Shown: one piece after another, positions 1-9,024 of the stretch
How the letters are laid out: every line of letters begins with the position of its first letter
Position numbering within the stretch: the stretch's first letter is position 1
Program-made: the position numbers and the translations under genes
From: Gammaproteobacteria bacterium
Lineage (GTDB): Bacteria; Pseudomonadota; Gammaproteobacteria; Eutrophobiales; Eutrophobiaceae
Reading direction: 5' to 3'
NCBI GenBank assembly: GCA_015661095.1
Contig: JACVQI010000096.1
Coordinates: forward strand, 1-10,574
DNA: 10,574 nt
Notes under the pieces: generated by a model
Database searches by the model: none
Seen by the model: the letters and a program-made list of their open reading frames with translations, nothing else
What the model was told of the DNA's origin: nothing

Positions 1-66
1 GGCTTTTTTCATGACCGGTCTGGGCAGCATCGCCGGACCGGGAGCAAAGTTGTATACGTTTTTCAT
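1..66 (-). CDS. serC: Phosphoserine aminotransferase, N-terminal fragment (runs off the left edge)
   Basis: Only the first 22 codons are present. The translation begins with ATG and contains NFAPGPAMLP, matching the N-terminal signature of SerC (E. coli has NFSSGPAMLP). SerC is the PLP-dependent enzyme that converts 3-phosphohydroxypyruvate and glutamate to phosphoserine in serine biosynthesis, and in many bacteria it also serves vitamin B6 synthesis. A purine-rich AGAGAGA lies about 7 bases before the ATG and can act as ribosome binding site. The gene follows gyrA on the same strand after 111 bases, the order known from Pseudomonas (gyrA-serC-pheA), so co-transcription with gyrA is possible. 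The catalytic lysine and the rest of the protein are outside the window. The call rests on the N-terminal motif plus the gene order. Confidence 0.88.
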   Translation of the reverse strand, partial: MKNVYNFAPGPAMLPRPVMKKA

Positions 67-177
67 AAATAATCTCTCTATACAGGCTGAAGGGGATTAG
101 ACTGAAGGCTGAAAAGAACAACCTCCAGTCTAACATCCTTCAGTCTTCAGCCTAATCAGTCTTCAGCCTAATTTCCT

Positions 178-2763
<2,586 letters not shown>

Positions 2764-2838
2764 GCATTTTTCAGGTACGGCTTAAGGGAGATTGGTCCTT
2801 AATATTCTGCTAATTCAGCGTCGTTCTAATGGTGGGAA

Positions 2839-2847
2839 ATTTTAACA
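2839..2847 (-). promoter_or_regulatory. Candidate extended -10 element for gyrA
   Basis: Read on the minus strand, the site is TGTTAAAAT, one base from the extended -10 consensus TGnTATAAT, inside the 190-base gap between mtnA and gyrA. The -35 region about 17 bases upstream (TGTCCT) is poor. If used, transcription would start about 70 bases before the gyrA ATG. A small imperfect GC hairpin (GTCC TCGC GGAC) lies just upstream. The site gives gyrA a possible promoter of its own, separate from mtnA, but this is inferred from one motif only. Confidence 0.3.
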
Positions 2848-2953
2848 TAAACGGGTCCGCGAGGACACCCGAAATAGTATTTAACTGGAGCCAAATCCGC
2901 TGTTGACAAACTGAAATTAATCAGTCCCCAAATCAACGAATTTTCCGGACGTT

Positions 2954-4012
2954 TCAGCGTGCCAGCAAGGCCTGTATTTTGGCCTGATCCGGCCGCTGAA
3001 TGACGCCTTTTTCCGTGACGATGCAATCGATGAGATCCGCGGGCGTGACATCGAACACCGGATTGTGGCTATGCGCCGCAACCGGCGCGATCGGCCGCCC
3101 GCGGAAATGGGTCAGTTCCCGGCCGTCCCGTACTTCGATCGGTATCTGCTTGCCGCTGGCGGTTTGCGGATCGAAAGTCGAGGTCGGCGCCACCACCATG
3201 AAACGGACGCCATGGTGCCGGGGGTGCCGGGCGCAAACAGCATGGGCATAAGTCCCGATCTTGTTGGCCACATCGCCGTTGGCGGCTATCCGATCGGCGC
3301 CGACGATAACCCAGGAAATTTTCCCGGCTTGCATCAGCGTTGCCGCCACACTGTCGGCGATGAGGGTGACCGGGATTTGGTCAATGGACAGTTCCCAGGC
3401 AGTCAGGCGGGAGCCCTGCAACCAGGGCCGCGTTTCGCAGGCATAAACCATCGCCAGATGCTGTTTAGCATACAGAGATCGGACCACGCCCAGGGCCGTG
3501 CCATACCCGCCGGTCGCCAGCGCCCCGGCATTGCAATGGGTCAAAACAGCATCAACGCGGCCAATGACTGCCGCGCCCAGTTCACCCATGCGCCGGTTGG
3601 CCTCGACATCCTCCGCCTGGATGGCCCTGGCCTCTGCCAGCAAGCCGGCTTCCGGATCGTCGGTGACTTCGGTGAACCGCCGGCGCATCCGGGTGATGGC
3701 CCAATGCAGGTTGACGGCGGTAGGCCGGGCCTCGGCCAATTGCTGCATTAAGGGTTCGATCGCAGTTTGCCAGTCGGCACTGCCGGCATTGATAACCTGA
3801 CGCACGGCCAGCACCACCCCATAGGCTGCGGCGATACCGATAGCTGGAGCACCGCGCACCACCATATCGTGGATCGCCCCGGCGATCTCGTGTGAGGTCT
3901 GCAGTCGGACATAGGTTTCCTGCTCCGGCAACAGGCGCTGATCCAGCATCTCGACGACGCCATTGACCCAGCTCACGGGACGGATTCTGCTGTCAGGGGA
4001 TGGATGATTCAT
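2954..4012 (-). CDS. mtnA: Methylthioribose-1-phosphate isomerase
   Basis: MtnA converts 5-methylthioribose-1-phosphate to 5-methylthioribulose-1-phosphate, a cytoplasmic step of methionine salvage from methylthioadenosine. The 352 residues match the usual family length. Diagnostic motifs are RGAPAIG at 53-59, THCNAGALATGGYGT at 158-172 with the catalytic cysteine C160, and GADRIAANGDVANKIGTY at 238-255 with the catalytic aspartate D240. The family C-terminal block NPVFDVTPADLIDCIVTEKG is also present (317-336). It is homologous to eIF2B-alpha-like proteins, but the cysteine/aspartate pair and the N-terminal region point to the isomerase. The ATG at 4012 gives a normal N-terminus; no clear Shine-Dalgarno sequence precedes it. 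mtnA is divergent from mtaD, which encodes an enzyme two steps earlier in the same route, and stands upstream of gyrA on the same strand. Confidence 0.96.
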   Translation of the reverse strand: MNHPSPDSRIRPVSWVNGVVEMLDQRLLPEQETYVRLQTSHEIAGAIHDMVVRGAPAIGIAAAYGVVLAVRQVINAGSADWQTAIEPLMQQLAEARPTAVNLHWAITRMRRRFTEVTDDPEAGLLAEARAIQAEDVEANRRMGELGAAVIGRVDAVLTHCNAGALATGGYGTALGVVRSLYAKQHLAMVYACETRPWLQGSRLTAWELSIDQIPVTLIADSVAATLMQAGKISWVIVGADRIAANGDVANKIGTYAHAVCARHPRHHGVRFMVVAPTSTFDPQTASGKQIPIEVRDGRELTHFRGRPIAPVAAHSHNPVFDVTPADLIDCIVTEKGVIQRPDQAKIQALLAR

Positions 4013-4029
4013 TAGTTCGATATTTTGCG

Positions 4030-4035
4030 TACAAT
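4030..4035 (+). promoter_or_regulatory. Possible -10 hexamer in the mtnA/mtaD divergent gap
   Basis: TACAAT matches five of six bases of TATAAT and lies about 30 bases before the mtaD start codon. No good -35 is visible at the right spacing; the area that would hold it overlaps the start of mtnA. On the opposite strand TTGAAA could serve as a -35 for mtnA but has no convincing partner. The divergent gap is only 53 bases, so the promoters for both genes must overlap it or each other. Support is weak. Confidence 0.25.
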
Positions 4036-4054
4036 AGTTTCAACGAATATAACC

Positions 4055-4059
4055 AGGAG
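4055..4059 (+). promoter_or_regulatory. Ribosome binding site that decides the mtaD GTG start
   Basis: AGGAG lies 6 bases before the GTG at 4066. The open frame extends 22 codons further upstream to an ATG at 4000, but that ATG lies inside the divergent mtnA gene and has no comparable Shine-Dalgarno sequence. The extra residues (MDDSLVRYFAYNSFNEY...) also do not look like the family N-terminus, whereas the frame from GTG begins directly with the usual first beta strand (NIDSLICARWIIPV). Confidence 0.75.
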
Positions 4060-4065
4060 AACAGG

Positions 4066-5376
4066 GTGAATATTGATAGCTTAATCTGCGCCCGCTGGAT
4101 CATACCGGTCGAACCTGATGATACCCTGTATGAAAATTATGCGATAGCCATCGCCAACAGGAAAATCGTCGACCTGCTGCCAATCGCCGAGGCAACAACC
4201 AGATACCAGGCCGCCGAGGTGCATCGCCTCGACCGGCATGCGTTGATCCCGGGCCTGATCAATGCGCATACCCATGCCGCCATGACTCTGTTCCGGGGCA
4301 TCGCCGACGATCTGCCCTTGATGGAATGGCTGCAGCAACACATCTGGCCGGCGGAACAAAAATGGATTTCCCCGGAATTCGTTACCGACGGCACCCGGCT
4401 GGCCATCGCCGAAATGCTGCGCGGTGGCACCACCTGTTTCAATGATATGTACTTCTTTCCGGAGTACACGGCGGAAACGGCTATGAACGCGGGCATGCGT
4501 GCCGTCATTGGTCTGATCATGCTCGATTTCCCGACACCCTGGGCCCGGGACCCGCAGGAATATTTCGAGAAAGGCGAACACGTGCACGACCGCTTCAAAC
4601 ACAGCCCCCTGATCCGGACCGCCTTCGCCCCGCATTCCCCTTATACCGTTGCCGATGCCTCGCTGAAAAAGATCGGCACACTGGCGGAAGAACTCGATCT
4701 GCAGATCCACATTCATTTGCACGAAACCGCCACCGAGATCCAGCAGAGCCTGGAACAATACGGGAAACGGCCGCTGGCGCGCTTGCAGGAACTCGGCCTG
4801 CTCAGCAACCGGCTGGTCGCGGTGCATATGACACAGCTGGATCCGGCGGATATCGAACTGGTCACGAAATACGGCGCACATATCGTGCATTGCCCGGAAT
4901 CCAACCTGAAACTCGCCAGCGGTTTCTGTCCGGTCGCGGAATTATCGGCTGCCGGTATCAACCTGGCCACGGGCACAGACGGCGCTGCCAGCAATAACGA
5001 CCTGGATATGATCGGTGAAATGCGCACCACCGCCCTGCTGGCCAAAGGTGTGGCGCATAACAGCAGTGCCGTGCCGGCCCGCCAGGCGCTGCGGATGGCC
5101 ACCATCAACGGCGCCAGGGCGCTGGGCATCGACACCCTGACCGGCTCGCTGCAACCCGGCAAGGAAGCGGACATCACCGCCATCGACCTCGAGCAACTGG
5201 AAACCCAGCCGCTCTATGACCCGGTGTCGCAGATTATCTATGCCAGTTCCCGCAACCAGGTCACCGATGTCTGGGTAGCAGGGAAACAGCTGCTGAAGAA
5301 CCGTGAACTGACGACCATCAGTGAAGAACAGATCCGTAACGGGGCCGCAATCTGGCAGCAGAAACTGAAGGAATAG
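4066..5376 (+). CDS. mtaD: 5'-methylthioadenosine/S-adenosylhomocysteine deaminase (TRZ/ATZ amidohydrolase family)
   Basis: This is a 436-residue metal-dependent hydrolase of the amidohydrolase superfamily, cyclic deaminase branch. Metal-site motifs are NAHTHAAM with H68 and H70, IHIHLHET with H217 and the proton-shuttling E220, VAVHM with H254, and TGTDGAASNN with D305. A small beta domain formed by the N- and C-termini, with GKEADITAIDL near 366-376, is typical. Known members deaminate methylthioadenosine to methylthioinosine and/or S-adenosylhomocysteine to S-inosylhomocysteine. The specificity is inferred from divergent mtnA next door and from the P. aeruginosa pathway, in which methylthioadenosine is deaminated before phosphorolysis. 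Guanine or chlorohydrolase activity cannot be excluded by sequence alone. In Pseudomonas-type genomes ubiG follows this gene; here it does not. Confidence 0.9.
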   Translation: MNIDSLICARWIIPVEPDDTLYENYAIAIANRKIVDLLPIAEATTRYQAAEVHRLDRHALIPGLINAHTHAAMTLFRGIADDLPLMEWLQQHIWPAEQKWISPEFVTDGTRLAIAEMLRGGTTCFNDMYFFPEYTAETAMNAGMRAVIGLIMLDFPTPWARDPQEYFEKGEHVHDRFKHSPLIRTAFAPHSPYTVADASLKKIGTLAEELDLQIHIHLHETATEIQQSLEQYGKRPLARLQELGLLSNRLVAVHMTQLDPADIELVTKYGAHIVHCPESNLKLASGFCPVAELSAAGINLATGTDGAASNNDLDMIGEMRTTALLAKGVAHNSSAVPARQALRMATINGARALGIDTLTGSLQPGKEADITAIDLEQLETQPLYDPVSQIIYASSRNQVTDVWVAGKQLLKNRELTTISEEQIRNGAAIWQQKLKE

Positions 5377-5384
5377 GAATTTCG

Positions 5385-5440
5385 TTCAACGCAATGTTGA
5401 ATCCAATTTAAAGTATCGCCTATAGTATAGCGAACTTTAA
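5385..5440. other. Two hairpins after mtaD
   Basis: TTCAAC-GCAAT-GTTGAA at 5385-5401 forms a 6-base stem. At 5408-5440, TTAAAGT pairs with ACTTTAA, then a bulged A, then TCGC pairs with GCGA around the AT-rich loop CTATAGTATA. Neither hairpin is followed by a T-run on the plus strand, so intrinsic termination of mtaD is possible but not clear. The second is an 11-base-pair dyad with an AT-rich centre resembling a -10 element (TATAGT), and could equally be a regulator binding site in front of the next gene. Confidence 0.45.
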
Positions 5441-5526
5441 CGCGCGACCGGTGACAGGATCGAAATGAAAAATTACCCTTGTGTACACTACCGATCCGTT
5501 CTACCTGCCTGCATCGCGTATCACCG

Positions 5527-5532
5527 TATAAT
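5527..5532 (+). promoter_or_regulatory. Candidate -10 element of the acyltransferase gene
   Basis: A perfect TATAAT lies 33 bases before the chosen ATG at 5566, which would place the transcription start near 5539 with a leader of about 27 bases. The -35 region about 17 bases upstream is not close to TTGACA. The position relative to the ribosome binding site (AGGA at 5555-5558) fits a separate promoter for this gene, independent of mtaD. Confidence 0.45.
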
Positions 5533-5565
5533 GCACAGTGCGTCGTCAGGCGCCAGGAAATTGTA

Positions 5566-6615
5566 ATGTCACGAAAGACGCACAGCGGTGAGTTAAACCT
5601 GGGCAAGACGCATACAATTAATTCTTCCAGGAGAATGCCAACCGCGGAACTGACCACTAATGGGTCGCGACCGCCACTCATCTCGCCACTAGACCTGTGC
5701 ATAGTCATCGCTCTCGTGGTGTTGACGCCGATAGCCTGGACGGTTCCACAGCGCATGTGGTCAAAATTAGGCCGTGGTGTTATCGCCATGACTCTGCGCA
5801 TGTTGCCGCGGATCACCGCGAGCCATGTCGCTCGCATCGACCTATGTCTCGGTCCGGCCGCCGCCCGTTTGCCGGCGCGTGAGATACTGATACGTGGTTT
5901 GTCGCATTACTTCGAGGACACGCTGCTGTTATTGAAGTGTTACCGGCCCGATGGCTGGCAGCCCGTTGTGCGGCTGCAAGGGCTGGAACACTTGCAGGCA
6001 GCCGCCGCCGGTGGTAAAGGGGTCGTACTCTGGCTCAGTCATTTCCTTTACTCCAGCATCTCCACCAAGATAGCCCTGCGCCAGGCCGGTTTCGAGGTCA
6101 TCCACCTGAGCCACCCCCGGCATGGCTACTCCTCGACGCTGTTCGGTATGCGGTTTTTAAATCCAATCCGTATCCATGTGGAGGATCGCTATTTGAAAGA
6201 ACGTGTCAGCACGGGACTTAACGGCACCACAACCGCTGTATATAAATTGCGCGTACGCCTGGCCGCCGGTGGGATTATCTCCATAACGGCACGGGATACT
6301 GCGCGCAAAGTCACCAGAGTTCCGTTTCTGGCCGGGTCCTTGTCTCTCGCCACCGGAGCGCCAGGTTTAGCCCGGCAAACAAAGACAACCCTGCTGCCGG
6401 TCCACACCTTACAATCGGATCCCAGTATATTCACCACCATCATCGATCCGCCCATAGAAATGGATGACGCTCAACCGCGCTGGGATTCCAACGCAGCTGC
6501 CGCCCTGGAGTACGCCCGGCGACTGGAAGCGGTAGTGCTCGAATTTCCGGATCAGTGGCTGGGATGGAATTATCTGGAACCAGCCTTGTTGTCGACTCGG
6601 CGACATCAGAATTAA
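5566..6615 (+). CDS. LpxL/HtrB-like lysophospholipid acyltransferase family protein
   Basis: The 349-residue product has a polar N-terminus, one membrane segment at about 41-60 (PLDLCIVIALVVLTPIAWTV), and a domain resembling the lipid A late acyltransferases LpxL/LpxM. Family-like features are GKGVVLWLSHF (150-160) with H159, a segment ending in ARDTARKVTRVPFLAG where the family's later conserved blocks fall, and the C-terminal FPDQWLGWNYL (327-337), like the HPDQW region of LpxL. The family acyl-transfer motif is HX4D/E; here the residue five after H159 is Ser164, so the acid is missing. It would act at the inner membrane on a lipid or glycolipid acceptor, but the substrate cannot be inferred. 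The ATG at 5566 has AGGA seven bases upstream. An ATG at 5635 has AGGAG only one base before it and is less likely. The gene occupies the place where ubiG often follows mtaD. Confidence 0.72.
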   Translation: MSRKTHSGELNLGKTHTINSSRRMPTAELTTNGSRPPLISPLDLCIVIALVVLTPIAWTVPQRMWSKLGRGVIAMTLRMLPRITASHVARIDLCLGPAAARLPAREILIRGLSHYFEDTLLLLKCYRPDGWQPVVRLQGLEHLQAAAAGGKGVVLWLSHFLYSSISTKIALRQAGFEVIHLSHPRHGYSSTLFGMRFLNPIRIHVEDRYLKERVSTGLNGTTTAVYKLRVRLAAGGIISITARDTARKVTRVPFLAGSLSLATGAPGLARQTKTTLLPVHTLQSDPSIFTTIIDPPIEMDDAQPRWDSNAAAALEYARRLEAVVLEFPDQWLGWNYLEPALLSTRRHQN

Positions 6616-6664
6616 CTGTGATTTATACGGACTCCCCGGCTTCATGACGTCGGCAACCAAAGAT

Positions 6665-6944
6665 CGTAGCCTGGCTGCAGCGCAGCGACAAAATCGCCGG
6701 GACGACTCCAAGGATGGAGTCGGTAGAGCGACGCAGGAAGCCAAAGCCGAGCGATTTTATTCGCCACTTCCCTGTGGCTCACCTTACAGCCCATCCTGCG
6801 TTACAGGATGTTCAAAACCCATTCCATACGGTTTTGTGGACAGCCAGAGACTGGCCCGAACGGCTGAGTACCGGGATGAACTCAGCAAATCCGGGTCACC
6901 ATCTCCACTGTTCCCGGATTCCATTTCATGCCATCCGAGCTACG
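6665..6944. repeat. Composite inverted-repeat element between two convergent genes
   Basis: This fills most of the 342 non-coding bases between the acyltransferase and DUF4010 genes. The outer ends are CGTAGC at 6665-6670 and GCTACG at 6939-6944, with weaker similarity continuing inward. Inside are CGACTCC/GGAGTCG (6703-6722, loop 6), enclosed by AAAATCGC/GCGATTTT (6690-6697 and 6751-6758). ACGCAGGA (6731-6738) pairs with TCCTGCGT (6794-6801), competing with the hairpin CATCCTG/CAGGATG (6792-6810). Further on are AAAACC/GGTTTT (6814-6835) and AATCCGGG/CCCGGATT (6888-6920). No convincing gene lies in the interval. The layout fits a REP/MITE-like non-coding element or a two-way terminator region. 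The element boundaries are inferred, while the stems are directly visible. Confidence 0.6.
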
Positions 6945-6957
6945 CTTGTTTACAGAG

Positions 6958-8493
6958 TCAGAACACCGGCATCTTGTACAGGATAATCATGGTCGTGATA
7001 CCGACGCCGCCGATGGTAAGGAAAGCGATAAACACGCGTTTGAACAAACCGCGATGGCCGAGGGTAAAGACCAGGAACAACTTCATGAAGGTATTGGAAA
7101 GAGCGCCGAGCACGAGATTGAAACTCGCCCAATCGAGTGTGATGATGCCCGCCTGTTGCGCATCACTGATGGAAAAAGCGATTGCGTCCGCATCGGTGAG
7201 GCCGCTGACGATGGCTACCAGCGGCAGCCAGTTGCTGCCCAGGTAAGTGGTGGCCAGCCGGGTTAACACCAGGATCACCGCGAATACCAGGGCAAAATTG
7301 ATCGCCGACTTGAGACTGAAGGGATTGTTGAATTGCATGTCCGGGTTTTGAGTCTGTTCCTTACCCGCGCGCAAGTAAAAATAAGCCGCCATGGCCAGCC
7401 CGGTACAACCCATGATCAGCATGGGTAGCGCCATATGTTTCATGAGGTCCTGGTTAACGACAGCGATCTCCAGCAACAGGCGTGGAAACATAATCGAGCA
7501 GGCCAGCACCACGGCCACGGCGAAATTGTGGTTGAAATCCGGAAATTCCACGCTGCGCCTGGAGAAACTCAAAGTGGTAACGGTGCTTGATACCAGTCCG
7601 CCAACCAGGCCGGTCAGGCCGATACCCGCGGCATGGCCAATCACCTTGATCAGCACGTAGCCGACGAAACTGATGAAGGATACCAAAACCACTATCAGCC
7701 AGAGTTTATAGGGCTTCAGGGCGGACAGCGCTGTGTTGATAAACTCGTTACTGACCGGGGTCCGCGCGATATAGCCCTCGACCAGGCTATCGAGTTGATC
7801 GCCGGTATAGGCGCCATAGGCTTTGTCAGCTGCTATGTTGGTGATAACCAGTGTCCCGGCTGCTTCCCAACCGTGGCTGTAAAGACGTACTTCACTGCCC
7901 TCCACAACCCGTTTGCCCGGATCCACGGTAATTTCAACCTGAGCGGCGACGCTGTCGATGGCGCTGATGTGACCGGCGGAAACGGCCAGATAAGTATCGA
8001 GCGTATGGCGCGGCAGTACCGGGAGGATGATGAAGGTGATGATCAGAAATTTCAGTACCGCCTGCAGTTCGGCCGTCTGAATGCGTTCGCGCAGGGACTG
8101 GATCATCTCCTTCTGGAACAGGACACCGGAGGTGATGATGGCCAGGGCGATGGCGAGTTCGGTAGCCCCCTTGACCAGCAGTACACCGAGTGTGAAGGTC
8201 AGTATGGCAGCCATTTCCGTGGTGATACCGATGTCTTCCGCGATACTGGCCCAATACTGCGCGATGAGCAGTCCCAGTACACCACTAAAGACGGCAATAA
8301 TGATCCAGGGATTGTCATACATGCTGGCGAGGTAAGCGCTGGTCGCGCCCAGCAGCGCCAGTATGACAAAATCGCGGATGCCGACGTGGGTTATTTTATG
8401 GGTGCTCATCTCCCGTTCGAGCCCGAGAAAAAATCCAATCAGGCCGGCCAGGCCAAACTGGATAAAAATCTGCAACAAGTCCTGGTCAGCCAT
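6958..8493 (-). CDS. MgtC/SapB family membrane protein with DUF4010 domain
   Basis: This is a 511-residue polytopic inner-membrane protein. The N-terminal part (about 10-160) has MgtC/SapB features: GLIGFFLGLERE at 17-28, then GIRDFVILALLGATSAYL and several hydrophobic helices. The C-terminal part (about 258-511) matches the DUF4010 type, with PYKLWLIVVLVSFISFVGYV, GLVGGLVSSTVTTLSFSRRS (296-314) and VSGLTDADAIAFSIS (429-443). The function is unproven; MgtC-like proteins are linked to magnesium homeostasis or membrane-protein regulation, and DUF4010 proteins are often called permeases without evidence. Unlike the usual tight junction, a soluble, probably beta-rich block at about 165-255 separates the two halves. 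A weak TGAG lies 8 bases before the ATG. The gene converges with the acyltransferase and is separated by 234 bases from the operon behind it. Confidence 0.82.
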   Translation of the reverse strand: MADQDLLQIFIQFGLAGLIGFFLGLEREMSTHKITHVGIRDFVILALLGATSAYLASMYDNPWIIIAVFSGVLGLLIAQYWASIAEDIGITTEMAAILTFTLGVLLVKGATELAIALAIITSGVLFQKEMIQSLRERIQTAELQAVLKFLIITFIILPVLPRHTLDTYLAVSAGHISAIDSVAAQVEITVDPGKRVVEGSEVRLYSHGWEAAGTLVITNIAADKAYGAYTGDQLDSLVEGYIARTPVSNEFINTALSALKPYKLWLIVVLVSFISFVGYVLIKVIGHAAGIGLTGLVGGLVSSTVTTLSFSRRSVEFPDFNHNFAVAVVLACSIMFPRLLLEIAVVNQDLMKHMALPMLIMGCTGLAMAAYFYLRAGKEQTQNPDMQFNNPFSLKSAINFALVFAVILVLTRLATTYLGSNWLPLVAIVSGLTDADAIAFSISDAQQAGIITLDWASFNLVLGALSNTFMKLFLVFTLGHRGLFKRVFIAFLTIGGVGITTMIILYKMPVF

Positions 8494-8727
8494 TAATTTT
8501 TCTCAGGTAATATCTCACACATGGTTTCCGCCTGATTTCCGGCTGGCAGATAACCGCCCCTTTTCGAACTGATCATAAAAATAAACTCAGGCTCGGTTTT
8601 AAAATACTCAAGGACTGTTCCGCATGAATTCAGTACTTTCGTTCTGTTTGAATTTAATCATAGCGGATATTTGCTTTATTGCTGAGAGAAATCATTTATT
8701 CTGCACCTAAACTGATGCTGCCGTTTC
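8494..8727. other. Non-coding gap between the DUF4010 gene and the MoaD-like gene
   Basis: This is 234 bases of comparatively AT-rich sequence. It must hold the end of the BNR/MoaD-like transcript and the promoter of the DUF4010 gene if that is not read through. I found no hairpin with a T-run, no long repeat and no convincing -35/-10 pair. Isolated TATGAT hexamers occur on the minus strand without good -35 partners. No open frame here looks like a gene. Confidence 0.6.
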
Positions 8728-9024
8728 CTACCCGCCGGCAATGGCCCCGACTATTAGAAAAGTCTTTTTGCCCAGCCTGACGGCTTCAGGCAAGGGAGTT
8801 TCGGGTGATTCATGGGACAGATCTTCCCCGCAGGCAAAAAACCGTAATAACGGCCGGCGTTGCAGCGTGACGTGATCGCGGATAGTCCCGCGCAACATGG
8901 GATAATGGGTTTCGAGTGCATCGAGCACCGAACACAATGTAACAGACCCGCCGACCTCCAACTGGATCTCGGCGTCGACACCGGCCAGCGTGCGCAGGTG
9001 AAACGGCAGTATGACCCGAATCAT
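8728..9024 (-). CDS. MoaD/ThiS-like small ubiquitin-fold protein with C-terminal Gly-Gly
   Basis: The 98-residue product starts MIRVILPFHLRTLAG and ends KKTFLIVGAIAGG, the pattern of the MoaD/ThiS sulfur-carrier family: an N-terminal beta strand, the leucine-rich region SVLDALETHYP near 32-42, a variable middle with GEDL, and a C-terminal Gly-Gly that in known members is adenylated and thiocarboxylated by an E1-like enzyme. Length is slightly above MoaD (about 80). Its ATG overlaps the stop of the upstream BNR gene as ATGA, so translation is probably coupled. A longer in-frame start at 9084 would lie inside the BNR gene and add an unrelated N-terminus. No molybdopterin or thiamine genes, MoaE or MoeB/ThiF-type E1 are in the window, so classical molybdenum-cofactor or thiamine work is not supported. 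A role together with the propeller partner is inferred; the true function is unknown. Confidence 0.85.
   Translation of the reverse strand: MIRVILPFHLRTLAGVDAEIQLEVGGSVTLCSVLDALETHYPMLRGTIRDHVTLQRRPLLRFFACGEDLSHESPETPLPEAVRLGKKTFLIVGAIAGG

Noticed and set aside
2903..2908. Perfect TTGACA on the plus strand between mtnA and gyrA
   Set aside because: It has no -10 partner at 16-18 bases, and it would point into the antisense strand of mtnA.
2826..3026. Small minus-strand frame of 66 codons between mtnA and gyrA
   Set aside because: It starts inside mtnA in another frame, has no ribosome binding site and no similarity that I recognise.
4081..4890. Open frame of 269 codons on the minus strand inside mtaD
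   Set aside because: It lies wholly opposite a gene with intact metal-site motifs and shows no domain of its own.
6644..7266. Several plus-strand frames of 90-200 codons across the acyltransferase/DUF4010 gap
   Set aside because: They cross the inverted-repeat element and run antisense into the DUF4010 gene, and their translations look random.
7633..8496. Open frame of 287 codons on the plus strand opposite the DUF4010 gene
   Set aside because: The minus-strand frame has clear membrane segments and family motifs, while this one is low-complexity antisense sequence.
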